Assembly: GCA_001936135.1 (NCBI GenBank)
Contig: CP012817.1
Span: 2,790,001 to 2,854,000 of the forward strand
From: Saccharomycopsis fibuligera x Saccharomycopsis cf. fibuligera
Lineage: Eukaryota; Ascomycota; Saccharomycetes; Ascoideales; Saccharomycopsidaceae
Direction: 5' to 3'
Length of the DNA stretch: 64,000 bases
Shown: piece after piece, positions 37,652 to 48,600 of the stretch
How positions within the stretch are numbered: position 1 is the stretch's first letter
Layout of the letters: each line of letters opens with the position of its first letter
The notes under the pieces: generated by a model
Databases searched by the model: none
Seen by the model: only the letters and a program-made list of their open reading frames with translations
What the model was told of the DNA's origin: nothing
Program-made: the position numbers and the translations under genes

Positions 37652-38209
37652 ATGTCGAGATTTGTTTCACAGGGGGGACTTACGAAGGAAGAGTTTAAGG
37701 CGGTTCAACAGAAAGAAGAGCAAGAATTGCAGCAACACAGGCTGGAGGAGGCCGAAAAGGAGAGGAAATCATTGTATCAACAATTAAAGGACAACAGAGC
37801 ACGAATAGAAAAAGAGAATGAACAAAATTATCGAAAAAAGTATAATGCACACCATATTGATGAGGATGCCAAGCGATATTATGACTATTTGAAAGAGGAA
37901 GAAATAAAGAAAGAGGTCGATCTTAACAAGGAGCTAGATGATGGCGTCAGGAGTTTTCATGAATTTCAAAGTAAACTAAATAAATCGAAAACCAAAAAGC
38001 CAACTCTAGAAGCTTTTAAGGTGAATAAAAAACCTCGGATACTAAAGAAAAAGCTGTCGAAAAAGACTTTAAGCAGCCACGCGATGAAGGGAAAGCCTTC
38101 GCTGTCTAGTGATGATAATATGGATGATAAAGTAAGGCAAATAAGCGAAGAAAGCAACAGTCTAGAACGGCCTCTAGTGGCTAATTATATGTCCTCGGAT
38201 AGTGATTAA
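37652..38209 (+). CDS. FAM192A/NIP30-type protein
   Basis: The ATG at 37652 gives 185 residues; an in-frame GTG at 37643 is not the start. The N-terminus MSRFVSQGGLTKEEFKA is the NIP30/FAM192A signature. It continues as a highly charged coiled coil (about 15-110) containing RKSLYQQLKDNRARIEKENEQ. A basic region (KKPRILKKKLSKKTL, about 128-145) resembles a nuclear signal. The tail is Ser/Asp-rich, ending SSDSD, with CK2-type sites. In animals the family binds the nuclear proteasome activator PA28-gamma through a phosphorylated tail; the yeast role is not established. Confidence 0.82.
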   Translation: MSRFVSQGGLTKEEFKAVQQKEEQELQQHRLEEAEKERKSLYQQLKDNRARIEKENEQNYRKKYNAHHIDEDAKRYYDYLKEEEIKKEVDLNKELDDGVRSFHEFQSKLNKSKTKKPTLEAFKVNKKPRILKKKLSKKTLSSHAMKGKPSLSSDDNMDDKVRQISEESNSLERPLVANYMSSDSD

Positions 38210-38650
38210 CATTTGGCAAAAGCATATAGATTACCTAGCTAAATATAGCCCAAGACACAATAAAACGATACTATTCTGTAGAACATGGAATAGTCTTTTA
38301 ATCAGTGGCATTTGTCTGTCACCCATCGTTACTTGAGGAAGGTATTTCGTTTACGAAGAGCTCTGCAAGCTAAATTTTTTTTTAAAAAAACCTACAGCAC
38401 TGTATTGTGGCCTTGACTCTTATGCATACCTATTATAGGCGTTAATTAAAGATATTGGACATGTTGAGTGGGACTGTGCTGATCTCAAGTGCATGTGGTG
38501 TGCGGGTGTATTATTAGTGCGGTGCATAGATGTGCGGAAAGCCAGAGATGATCTCTTCGTACTCAAAAACTATTAACCTTAAGGTTGTTATAGCTTCTTC
38601 ATATGGCAAAGCGAGCACTCTCAATGACAAATCAAGCTTAACCAGCAACT
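38210..38650. promoter_or_regulatory. Intergenic: FAM192A-type 3' flank and AVO1 promoter
   Basis: About 440 bp, AT-rich with a short T/A palindromic run near 38369-38390. No gene or strong motif was seen. Confidence 0.4.
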
Positions 38651-41600
38651 ATGGCGTTCCCTCAAGATGTTAATTACATCATAAATAAGCTACGTGATAG
38701 CTATTTGCGGGCAAATGAGAATGATATGTCTAAAAGGATAATGAAACCTTTTTTAAAACAATCGCAGTATTATAGTGTATACCATTCAAATCAGGATATC
38801 ATCAACAGTGAGTCTAACAGGTTCGACACAATGAACTTAAACATACTTAATGAAAACAAAAGCTATATTGAAAACTTGCATTCGAATGCAGAATCGCCCC
38901 CAATACAGTCTAATTTCTATCAAAATATAAGGAATCGAGGTAAAAAGTATAGCGGTTCCTCAGATAGTGATGTGGAAAGTGATGGAGCCAGTCAAAATAT
39001 CTCGCCCGGCAGCATAAAAGGCGCAACACTTAATACTCCGCCAAAAAATCAAAATCACTCAATTTCATTGAAAAGTGAAAGGAATAGTATCTTTGACCTC
39101 CATGACTCTTCTCCAAAGCGCAACAGTAGGGAGTCTATTATAACCAACAATGAACTGGAGAAACAAAGAAAACCAGAATTATCGCATAGAATATCAAATA
39201 TCAAAGAAGAAAATGAGGACGAGGAAAATGATAATCCTCAAACTTTCAGTGTAAGCACAATTACTCCTAACGCTTCTAAAAACAGTAACGGCAATAGCAA
39301 TAGTAATGTTAACAATAACAAGTTTCAAAATTTTAAAAAAAACACCTATAGGTCTTCAATTGGGAAATTTTTCACAAAATCCACAGCACAAAAGCAAAGA
39401 GACGATAACGATGATAGCGATAGTACTGATGATGATGAAGAGAGCTTAATGGACAACGAAGGTACAAGTAATTTAGGCACTAGCATTTCTAGTGCCCAGC
39501 GGGATGGCATGACCCAAGAACTTATTGTTGATGATAGAGATGAAACTGATATCGCGAATGAAGATGAAGACTTAATCAACATTGACCATGATGATGATGA
39601 TCAAGAGAATAGCAGTTTTGACTCTTTATCGGATGATGATTCATTGATAGGTGGCTCATTTACCGATGACGATGATGGTGCCGATAGTGTTATGGACGTT
39701 GCTTTCAAAAGAGCGACTATATATTGGAAACTCAACAAAGATGACTTGACCATATCTGACAAGTCGCATACTAACGAAATTCAACATGGCAGTGAGCTTA
39801 GTATTGGAGTATCTGTAAATTCTCAGGCATTTGATACTTCGGATGGAAGTTATCCTTCAGAAGTAGCAACCAGACATATCGAAGAATCGAAAAAAGCGGC
39901 TAAAAGAACTTTTGCCAACCCGCCAAATGCAAGCTATGCTCGAAAGCAAAGAAGTAACAGTGAGTCTCAAGATGTGAAACCCCATTTTAGAAGCAAACTC
40001 ACACAGCTGAATAAAAGTGTACCTAATTCAAACATAAAGCTGAGCAAAATACGTCCAGATATTCAAGAAGAAAGTCTGCTTACATTCAAAAAAATTGATG
40101 TTAATGCTAATGATGAAATAGCACCAAAAACCTCAAAACTATCATCAATGCTCAACGAAAAGAAGAAAAAGGCCAATGTGTCACCATTGGAAAGATATGA
40201 TATTGTATCTGGAGAAAATTTTTCCAATAAAATGGCAAGTGCTATTAATGTGTTTATTCCTGATTCGAAAAAGTACAACAGCGACCCTCTTAAAATCAAG
40301 GTGAAAAAGGGATCTAAAGTCATTGATTTATTAGGCTTTATTTTGCTCAAGTACACCACACTTGAGAAGGCAGAGACAAATGGGGACAAGAAATATCTAG
40401 ATTTAAATAAATGGAAACTACAACTTTCAGATGAAGGGGAAGTTTTTGACGAAGGATTTGGGATATTGGATAGAACTAAAACTATAGATATTTATCAGCC
40501 AGATGAAGTGTCATTGATTCAGGTGGATGAAGAGTCTACAAAAGCAAATGAAAAAATTACTCCATTGCCTTACACTATTGATAATGAATCCAAGGCAAAT
40601 ATATCAGCCAATGGCTCTTCTAGCGAAAACAGCAATGGAATGAATAATTCTTTAAGCAAAACGTTAACATTGAATAATGCTAGCCATAATCTGTTGTTGC
40701 AAACAACTATCTCAAGCCCAACTTCTACTCTTTTGGCCAGAAGATTATCAAAATTTAATGCGTCTGAGGCAAGTTTACCAGCTGAAAAGCCAATTCAAAT
40801 GAGAGTTTTCTTATACCCAAACAATGATGAATATTCCAAAATTTGGTTCAAAACAGGCGAAAAAGTTAATGATATAATTGCAAAATACTGTACATCTAAG
40901 GATCTTAATCCAGCTTTATATGGCGCACAGGTCTTAAATGAGCCATTTATGCTCAACGGTAATGAGTACATCTCCGGAATAGATGGTAATCTGGATATTC
41001 AAATTATCCATTTAGATATAGCAAAGTCATTGGGAATCAAAACTCGACTAACGAGATCAGCATCTACTTCTGTCTCGCATTTACCAGAAAAAATGAAAGT
41101 TTCCACAAAAGGGTTTGAACCTCCTCAGAGAGTTAATTCGGGGTCTTTAAGTGCTGGTCTTGGCGGGCTTTTTCCTCCTCGAGCCGTACATTCTCCTACT
41201 GGCAGCTCAAGAAAATCTTCAGGCAAGTTATCTTCCTCACTCACAAGAACAAAGAATAGGCTTAAGCATGGAGCTAAGTCCACAACAATTGATATGATGC
41301 CAGCGCCATTGTCCGGGTTGAGACTTAAGAGATACCCAGTGTGGAGAAGGCAGCAAGTGAATTTTATGAGTAGACATGAAAGGGTGTTTACCATTGACGG
41401 AGAGTATATATACATCTCGTCACCGGAATCTGCTCATAAAAGCCGATCATCTAAAACCAGCAGTTTTCATATTTCTCAAGTGGTTGCTGCCAAGTTATCT
41501 AGAAAATATCCAATAAATTTCAAGATTATAATTCGAAGAAAAAATTCAAGTGAACTAAAAAGATACGATTTTGAAGGGTTTTCGGAAAACATTTCGACTG

Positions 41601-41659
41601 ATATTATTCGTGATTTACACAATCTCAAAGAAACTTACAAAATGAACAACAAACACTGA
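38651..41659 (+). CDS. AVO1: Avo1/Sin1, TORC2 subunit
   Basis: The 1002-residue protein starts with the Avo1-type helix VNYIINKLRDSYLRANE...RIMKP. A long acidic disordered region follows (about 90-360). The CRIM domain carries INVFIPDSKKYNSDPLKIKV (about 530) and KVIDLLGFILLKY. A Ras-binding-like domain begins MRVFLYPNNDEYSKIWFKTG (about 718). A C-terminal PH domain spans about 892-1000 (YPVWRRQQVNFMSRHERVF). Avo1 is the substrate-recruiting, membrane-binding subunit of TORC2, which phosphorylates Ypk kinases to control actin, sphingolipids and membrane stress. The domain order matches the family, with a somewhat shorter length than yeast (1176). Confidence 0.94.
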   Translation: MAFPQDVNYIINKLRDSYLRANENDMSKRIMKPFLKQSQYYSVYHSNQDIINSESNRFDTMNLNILNENKSYIENLHSNAESPPIQSNFYQNIRNRGKKYSGSSDSDVESDGASQNISPGSIKGATLNTPPKNQNHSISLKSERNSIFDLHDSSPKRNSRESIITNNELEKQRKPELSHRISNIKEENEDEENDNPQTFSVSTITPNASKNSNGNSNSNVNNNKFQNFKKNTYRSSIGKFFTKSTAQKQRDDNDDSDSTDDDEESLMDNEGTSNLGTSISSAQRDGMTQELIVDDRDETDIANEDEDLINIDHDDDDQENSSFDSLSDDDSLIGGSFTDDDDGADSVMDVAFKRATIYWKLNKDDLTISDKSHTNEIQHGSELSIGVSVNSQAFDTSDGSYPSEVATRHIEESKKAAKRTFANPPNASYARKQRSNSESQDVKPHFRSKLTQLNKSVPNSNIKLSKIRPDIQEESLLTFKKIDVNANDEIAPKTSKLSSMLNEKKKKANVSPLERYDIVSGENFSNKMASAINVFIPDSKKYNSDPLKIKVKKGSKVIDLLGFILLKYTTLEKAETNGDKKYLDLNKWKLQLSDEGEVFDEGFGILDRTKTIDIYQPDEVSLIQVDEESTKANEKITPLPYTIDNESKANISANGSSSENSNGMNNSLSKTLTLNNASHNLLLQTTISSPTSTLLARRLSKFNASEASLPAEKPIQMRVFLYPNNDEYSKIWFKTGEKVNDIIAKYCTSKDLNPALYGAQVLNEPFMLNGNEYISGIDGNLDIQIIHLDIAKSLGIKTRLTRSASTSVSHLPEKMKVSTKGFEPPQRVNSGSLSAGLGGLFPPRAVHSPTGSSRKSSGKLSSSLTRTKNRLKHGAKSTTIDMMPAPLSGLRLKRYPVWRRQQVNFMSRHERVFTIDGEYIYISSPESAHKSRSSKTSSFHISQVVAAKLSRKYPINFKIIIRRKNSSELKRYDFEGFSENISTDIIRDLHNLKETYKMNNKH

Positions 41660-41747
41660 GAAACACAAGAAAGCCTCGTACATATATTGATAAATATAGC
41701 TACATATGTAATCACAGAGCATTATAATACAAAAGTTAAATGCAGAC

Positions 41748-41749
<2 letters not shown>

Positions 41750-41782
<33 letters not shown>
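41750..41782 (+). repeat. T33 homopolymer between convergent genes
   Basis: Thirty-three T residues lie between the AVO1 stop (41659) and the CIA2 stop (41805). Confidence 0.85.
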
Positions 41783-41784
<2 letters not shown>

Positions 41785-41804
41785 TTATTTATTTTTCATA
41801 CAAT

Positions 41805-42506
41805 CTATGTACAAGTAGAGAGCATGTTAGAGATCACACTTAATAACTGACTATTTTCGCAAGCAGCATTAATTCTTTCTTTATCATTGAGCTGCTTATT
41901 GACTTGGTTTTCGGACTGGTGCGAACCTTCTTTCAACATCAAAGAAATTCTGAATCTTGGAGGTAAGCACCGTTCTAGTCGTACTCTGATACCTAGACCT
42001 ATCAAAGTTGCCAATGAACAATGATTAATAGTAGGAGTGATTTTAACCACCACTTCTGCTATACCTTTATGTGATTGATCATAATAATTTATACTGATAT
42101 CACCAAGGTTAACAACCCCAAGAGCAGCTAGGGATAATGGGTGTTCAGGATCTGAAATATTTGCGATTAAGTCATATATCTCCAATGTGTCAATTTCTTC
42201 CTCTTCTTCATCATCATCATCAGAATCATCAGAATCATCCAAGCTCAAACTCAGCAAGGTTTTTTCGTCAGTGGAAGCATCAGTTACTTGATCGTCAATA
42301 TTTTGGCCAAGCGTATATTCAGAATTCTTTTTCTTTATGCTGTAGGAATCCGGAGTCTTGAAGTTGCTGACATCTTTGCTCAATGATAAGCTGTATAGTG
42401 ATAAGTTTTCCTTCTTGATCAGAAACTCTGAACGCTTCTTGTGATGCCTTGTTGGTAGAAGACTAACGTCATAAACTGTTGGATTTGCGTTTAAAACATC
42501 ACCCAT
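41805..42506 (-). CDS. CIA2: Cia2, cytosolic Fe-S cluster targeting factor (MIP18 family)
   Basis: The 233-residue protein has a variable N-terminus with an acidic Ser/Asp run (about 89-104). The MIP18 domain then starts at about residue 107: EIYDLIANISDPEHPLSL, LGVV, the reactive-Cys motif TPTINHCSLATLIGLGIRV, LPPRFRI, GSHQSENQVNKQLNDKERI and AACEN. Cia2 joins Cia1 and Met18 in the CIA targeting complex that delivers Fe-S clusters to DNA polymerases, helicases and other apo-proteins. All conserved residues including the Cys are present. Confidence 0.95.
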   Translation of the reverse strand: MGDVLNANPTVYDVSLLPTRHHKKRSEFLIKKENLSLYSLSLSKDVSNFKTPDSYSIKKKNSEYTLGQNIDDQVTDASTDEKTLLSLSLDDSDDSDDDDEEEEEIDTLEIYDLIANISDPEHPLSLAALGVVNLGDISINYYDQSHKGIAEVVVKITPTINHCSLATLIGLGIRVRLERCLPPRFRISLMLKEGSHQSENQVNKQLNDKERINAACENSQLLSVISNMLSTCT

Positions 42507-42800
42507 GTTGCAAGTTGTGTATTAGTGTAATTTTGATACTCGTTGATGTTGATTTAACGAATTAATCAGCGTCATTATTTTATGGAGATTGATTTTCTCG
42601 TTTGCCTCTAGCAGGGTTGTGATTATATAATCTAAAACTAATCGATGAGATGAGAAGAAAAATTTTTTTTTTTTCTTTTTACACTACGCGCATCGTGTTT
42701 ACAAGAGAAGCTTAAATATTTCTTTTAGTAGTTTTACTCTTTAGTCTTCATTAATGCTGACAAATTTTTAATTGGAATAATATTTACACTCAATACTAAC
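42507..42800. promoter_or_regulatory. Divergent promoter of CIA2 and NAF1
   Basis: This 294-bp spacer is AT-rich with a T run near 42662-42675. No further gene was seen. Confidence 0.4.
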
Positions 42801-45473
42801 ATGAGTGGTATTCCACAAGCTGAGCAGATCGAAACAATGCATGCTGATAATGTTAAGGGGGAAATTTCCATGTCGGAATCTCAGCCAGTTATTATTAAAC
42901 TGGATTCAGAAAAATTAAAGGAATCAAGCGAAGTTCAGAACATTAAGGAAGTACAGAACTATGGCAAAGAACAGACCGGGAACTTAGATAAAGATACCAG
43001 CAAAACACAAATTATCAATGAAGAGCAGAACACTGGCGAGGCGAAATACAACAATGAGCAACAAAATGTCAACAAAGAGTGTATCACTAATGGTGTGCAG
43101 AATATTAATCCATTAAGCAATACTTCCAATCAAGCACCGAAAAATAGCCTACCTGTTGATAAAATCGAGAAACTTAAAGCACAGGACCATATCTCAGGGA
43201 ATTCTACACTAATGCAATCAAGTTTAAATGAATCAGAGCAACCTGGGCCGGCAATTGAGACAAAAGTTGAGCAGGCAGTCCCTCAGTCTGGTGAAGCTAT
43301 CGAGGTTGATGTCGAAAACAAAGACAGTTCACTAGCTGCTACTACAGCCAACCAAGCCATTGAGGAGGCTTTCCAAGTAAATGGTGATGATGGTGACGAT
43401 GGTGAGCAGCATTCTTCTGTTGCTTTATCGGATCAAGGCGATGGAATAAAGGAGCATCATGTAACTACAGGTGATGCTCAAAAAGATAACCAGGAGAAAT
43501 CTTCAAGTTATGAAAAACCAAGTGAATTACAGCCCATACGCGCAGATGATTCTTTGGTGACCGAATCAATTGAAGATGAAAATGACTTGCCATTTACTGA
43601 TCATGCTGAGAAACAAGAATCCTCGCTATTACAAATTACCGAAAAAGCTAAAATTGAATCTCAAAAAGTCAATAGAAAGTCAGAAATAGAAACAATAATG
43701 AAAAAACTTGATAGTACTGATAAAAATGAAGTAGATGCTTACTCTTCTGATGAAATTGAGGTTGATAGTGATGAGCTTCTGGATGAAAGTAGCAGTGACG
43801 ACGGTACTGCTGAAAGCGATGGTGACGATAGTGAAGATGAAAGTGGCAGCGATGACAATGAAACCGGTATTATTGGAGCTGAAAACTTGGAAGACGAAGA
43901 GGACGAGAATATTGATGGTCCTATACGATCAAAAAATGAGATGCCCGAGGAACCTGCTCCTGCTTTACCCAGCGATTATAAAATAGATTCGAGTACGCCG
44001 ATCGAACAAATTGGAGAAATTTACACTTATGCTGAAAATAATTTAATTGTGAAGGGCACTAATTCAGCTGAATTTAGGGTCTTGAAAGAAAATTCTATCT
44101 TGTGTTTCGAGGATAGAAAGCCAATTGGGTTAATTTTTGAGATTTTTGGACCATTAAGAAGCCCTTTCTATCGAGTCAAATTCAACAGTAATGATGATAA
44201 AAATGATGAAGATTTCAAAGGCACAAAAGGAAAAAAAGTTTATTACGTCGTGTCTACTGCAGAGTTCGAGCTCACGGAGAAAATAAGGGCAATGAAAGGA
44301 TGTGATGCCAGCAATGGTAATGATGAAGAAGTTCCAGAGCATGAATTGGAGTTTAGCGATGATGCTGCCGAAGCAGATTTCAAAAGATCAAAAAAGAAGA
44401 ATAAAAAGAAGAGAAAGCAGGACGTTAAACCTGAAGCGGCAAAGGATAAACCTGAAAAGAAACGTACACATACATCCAGCGGATTAACGCCTAGCATTCC
44501 TAATGGATTACCAGCAAATCCTTATGCGCCACTCAATGCTACAAAACCATCAGTTAAACCCTATTTAGCTCCTATTGCTAATAGTAACTTTAATAGTGGG
44601 AGAACGGTTGCACCATATCAAAATTACACGAATGATGCTCAGCCGTACCACGTCAACGCCAATCACAATCAAAATATACCACAGCGAGCATCCGTAAGTG
44701 TTTTAGCAACATCCAACCAAAGCAAACTCAGTTTTGATAGTTTAAAACGTCAAGGTAATAGACAGCAAGCACAAATTTACAGCGCCAACAATGGGTATCA
44801 AAATGCACCTGTACCAACTAACCAAGGTCAAGTTAATAAAAGCCATCAACAACCTTATGTAAATTCCGGCAATTATGGCGGTTATAATAATTATGGAAAC
44901 CAGGGATATTCTCCTCATACCAGTTTTAATGATGTTAGCCATTCTAGTAGCAACTTGAATTATCCAAACGGTTCTACATATTCCGGGCAATACAATCAAT
45001 CCAATAATAGAGCATTTGACGCATACAATTTTTCGCAGCAGCACCATCAGCAACAACAATATCAAAATGATCAACAACAATATCAGCAGCAATATCAACA
45101 ACAATATCAACAACATCCTCAATTACCCCAGATACCTCAATTGCCACAAGTACCAACACAATTTCAACCCACAGTTAACGCTGCTCAGGTGCAATTACTT
45201 AGCAGCTTAGCTCAAAATCCTCAGCAATTAAACCAAGTAGCCCAGCTTGTCCAGTTAGCATTGCAAGCTAATACTAGTAGTACTAATACTAACAATACCA
45301 ATAACAATAGCAACAATCACATAAATAGCGGGAATTATAATGCAAATAATTCTGAGTATGATCCTGCTTCATCATACATGAGTAATGGCTCATATACAAA
45401 TTCTGGCCTGAACCAATATAATGATGGAAACGATTACGGTGGTTACAAAAATGGGTATAGAGGTGGAATGTGA
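42801..45473 (+). CDS. NAF1: Naf1, H/ACA snoRNP assembly factor
   Basis: The 890-residue protein has a long acidic N-terminal part with a Ser/Asp/Glu cluster (about 313-373). The Gar1-like core follows at about 397-495: IGEIYTYAENNLIVKG, SILCFEDRKPIGLIFEIFGPLRSPFYRVKF. A lysine-rich nuclear-type motif (KRSKKKNKKKRKQ, about 528-540) comes next. The C-terminal 320 residues are Asn/Gln/Tyr-rich with QQQYQ repeats. Naf1 binds Cbf5 during H/ACA snoRNP assembly and is later replaced by Gar1. It is longer than yeast Naf1 (492), mostly through low-complexity tails. A TACTAAC directly before the ATG is not paired with a donor. Confidence 0.88.
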   Translation: MSGIPQAEQIETMHADNVKGEISMSESQPVIIKLDSEKLKESSEVQNIKEVQNYGKEQTGNLDKDTSKTQIINEEQNTGEAKYNNEQQNVNKECITNGVQNINPLSNTSNQAPKNSLPVDKIEKLKAQDHISGNSTLMQSSLNESEQPGPAIETKVEQAVPQSGEAIEVDVENKDSSLAATTANQAIEEAFQVNGDDGDDGEQHSSVALSDQGDGIKEHHVTTGDAQKDNQEKSSSYEKPSELQPIRADDSLVTESIEDENDLPFTDHAEKQESSLLQITEKAKIESQKVNRKSEIETIMKKLDSTDKNEVDAYSSDEIEVDSDELLDESSSDDGTAESDGDDSEDESGSDDNETGIIGAENLEDEEDENIDGPIRSKNEMPEEPAPALPSDYKIDSSTPIEQIGEIYTYAENNLIVKGTNSAEFRVLKENSILCFEDRKPIGLIFEIFGPLRSPFYRVKFNSNDDKNDEDFKGTKGKKVYYVVSTAEFELTEKIRAMKGCDASNGNDEEVPEHELEFSDDAAEADFKRSKKKNKKKRKQDVKPEAAKDKPEKKRTHTSSGLTPSIPNGLPANPYAPLNATKPSVKPYLAPIANSNFNSGRTVAPYQNYTNDAQPYHVNANHNQNIPQRASVSVLATSNQSKLSFDSLKRQGNRQQAQIYSANNGYQNAPVPTNQGQVNKSHQQPYVNSGNYGGYNNYGNQGYSPHTSFNDVSHSSSNLNYPNGSTYSGQYNQSNNRAFDAYNFSQQHHQQQQYQNDQQQYQQQYQQQYQQHPQLPQIPQLPQVPTQFQPTVNAAQVQLLSSLAQNPQQLNQVAQLVQLALQANTSSTNTNNTNNNSNNHINSGNYNANNSEYDPASSYMSNGSYTNSGLNQYNDGNDYGGYKNGYRGGM

Positions 45474-45620
45474 AGCGCAAACTTGTGTATTTTAAGGAGA
45501 CAAGTACATTATATTATATTTTTTTGTAAAATTAGCAGTATATATTTCAGGTTCAAATATTTAGAACTTGACATGGGAATTTTTTGAGCACTGCATTGTA
45601 GAGTTCTATTCTATATCTTT

Positions 45621-48600
45621 TTATGTAGAACCATCGAATTTAAAGAGCTTTTTCATAGCGTCAGCGTTCTTTTGTTTGTCATCATTTGTCTTTTCAAATT
45701 CTATGAGCCTAAGAGCAACTTCAGCATTTTTAATAACATTATCCGGCACTTGTGCCAATTTTGCCACAGTTGTAGCATGTGAATATTGGCTTATCCCTGG
45801 CACCAATTTGTGATCAAAAAATCTCCCATTGAATATGTTGGAACTGGTTAGATTTTCACTTTTCTTTTTAAGATACATATTCAATAAATCGCTCATTAGA
45901 GACGTATGATAGTATGCCACTTTATCATTTATAGTGTTTTGTGTGTCAAGTGCATCATTAATTTGAATAAGCCGATGTAACTCAGGAGCATAATGGGTAG
46001 CAAAAAGAAATCTACTTTTTAGCACATTAGCCATATGCTTAAGAATGCCAAATGCAATTGCTATACCCTCATTATTTGAAGTACCGCGGCCAATTTCATC
46101 AAAGATCAATAATGAGCGTTCCGTAGACATAGACAATCCATTGGAGGTTTCACTCATTTCTGTCATAAAGGTACTGCTGTTGCTAGTGATATCATCCGCT
46201 GAACCAATTCGAGTGAATATTTTATCCACTAAACCAATTTTTGCTTTATCAGCAGGAACAAAAGAACCAATTTGAGCTAAAATTACAATGATGGCATTTT
46301 GTCTCAAGTATGTGCTTTTTCCGCCCATATTTGGGCCTGATATTACATACCCAATTTTACCATCATTAGATAAATTGCAATCATTAGCTTGAAATTCAAC
46401 AATGCTGTTTTTCAAGTTATGTTCAACAGTGAGATGCCTACCGTTAACAATGTTCAACTCGAGCTTCTTGTTAAGTTGAGGACATACTAGATTAAACTCG
46501 GATGATAAGTTGGCAAACGAAAGCAAAACGTCAAGATAATCAATTGTCGCTGCCGTGCTCTTTATTGTCTCAAAATTTCGTAAAACGTCCAATCTTAGCA
46601 AATTCAAGAATTTAAGCTCTTCGTATTTAATTTTTTTAATTGTTCTCAGAATTTTCAATCCTAATGATTCCCAAGCTGCATTCGTAAAGTTTCTTGAGGT
46701 CTTTGATTGTTTGAATGTATTTGAAATTTCAAATGCTTCATTCAATATGGCGGCGGTTAATTTAGCCTTCACTGAAAATTGTATATATATATTGGGAAAA
46801 TCATTTTCAATACGTAACTCGCAATGTTTAATTTGTAATTCAGATGCCTTTTGGTTCAACTTTTCTTCTAGCGCATTTTTCTCTTCCATTAATTTAGCAA
46901 GACAATCATGTAACTTTACTAACTCAGAATCCGCACTAGCATTTTTCGTGTTTATAATCCAGGTCATATCTGGAAAAAAACTTCTCTTCATACTAAATGG
47001 GTTATTTATGTTATTATTATTGCTGCTATTACTGTTGTTGTAGTCAATGTCCGCAGATTCTTCTTCACCTTCTTCTTCTGCTTCACTCAAAGACACGTAT
47101 ATAGCTTCAATGTTCTCCTTGTTGATCAAGCCTTCAATCTTGTTGATCAATTCATCGTGTACAACAATCTTTGCAATTTGATCATGCAACAACTTATTCG
47201 TGCTCTGAGCACCTTTAGACTCTATATGCTTTAAATTTTCATCATAATAACTATACAATATCTGTCTTATGCTATTATAACCTTTAAGGATCTTCAATAA
47301 GTTTAAATAATTCCAGCCAAGTTTGATATTATTGCTTTCATTAGTAATACTATTGCTGTTCATTAAATTAGAATTGAAACTTATTTCAAATAGCAATCTT
47401 AAAGCATCATAGTTGGATAAAGATTGAAGTGTCTGCATCATATAGAGTTTATGGATTTCAAAAATTGGGTCAGCAAAAACTTTTACTAGTGATAGTCTCC
47501 TTTTCAGTTCAGTTAAATCAAAAGGTGGGGCATCAAGCCAATTTCTCAACATTCTAGTACCTGATGGAGTTATAGTACGTTTTATTGTTGAAAATAATGT
47601 ATTTTTTCTGCTTCGATCTTTGATTGTTTCTGTTATTTCAAGCGCTTCTCTAGCTGACTTATCAATGAGCATGAAGTTTTCTAGTTTTGTCTTTCTGGGA
47701 GTAGAAAAGTTAAATGAGTTGAGATCAATCTTGTTAACTTCTTCAATTATTCCATCGGATTGGATATCCAAGTCTTCTTTATGTTTGGTTGTTGAAAATG
47801 AGCTTACTTCTTCCTGCTTGCTTACATCAGCTACTTGCGGCATCTTTGTCTGATCATCTTCAATGTCAAACTGTTCACGTACATAATCGAGCAAAGCAAA
47901 CACTGAGCAACGTTCTGGTCTACTCAATGAATCAAAAGCATCCTTTAATTTATTCTCCTTTTTTTCAAAAAACATAGAGTAGTAATTGCTATAATTAAAG
48001 TTTTCATTAATAGCAGCATTTACCCAGTTAATGTTGAAACTTTTCAAAAAATTCAAATTTAGCTTTTCAATTAATTTATTCTTAAAGCTTTCATTGATGA
48101 TAATCTCAGTTGGCTTTATTCGATGCAAATCATTCACCAAATTGACTAAAGACGTTTCTTGAACGAAAAACTCGGTGGTAGATATGTCACACCAACTTAA
48201 CCCAATTTTCATGTTAATGGGAACAGTACTGTTAAGAAAACTAGGAGGGAAATGTATTGAAAGCAAGAAGTTGTTCTTTTCATGATCTAACATATCTTGC
48301 TCTATTATGGTTCCAGGAGTAATTATTCGGTATATTTTGCGATAGAATCGTTTTACGTTACTTTTTCTGAAACCTGGATCCTTCAAGTACTGCTTAACAA
48401 GTACGACACTCACACCATAGGTATTAACCAATTGATCAATGTATTTAAGACAATAATGACTAGGAAACCCAGCCATGGAAACTTTTGCCGTTGCGTAACT
48501 TTTCTTAACCACTTTCAAATTAAGCTTTGGCCCATAAACATCAGCATTTTCAAAATACAACTCGTAAAATTTTCCAAGCTCTGTTAAGATTACCTTGTCT

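Noticed and set aside
42794-42800. TACTAAC immediately before the NAF1 ATG as a branch site
   Set aside because: No GTATGT-type donor is visible upstream in the short divergent promoter, and the ATG gives an acceptable protein.
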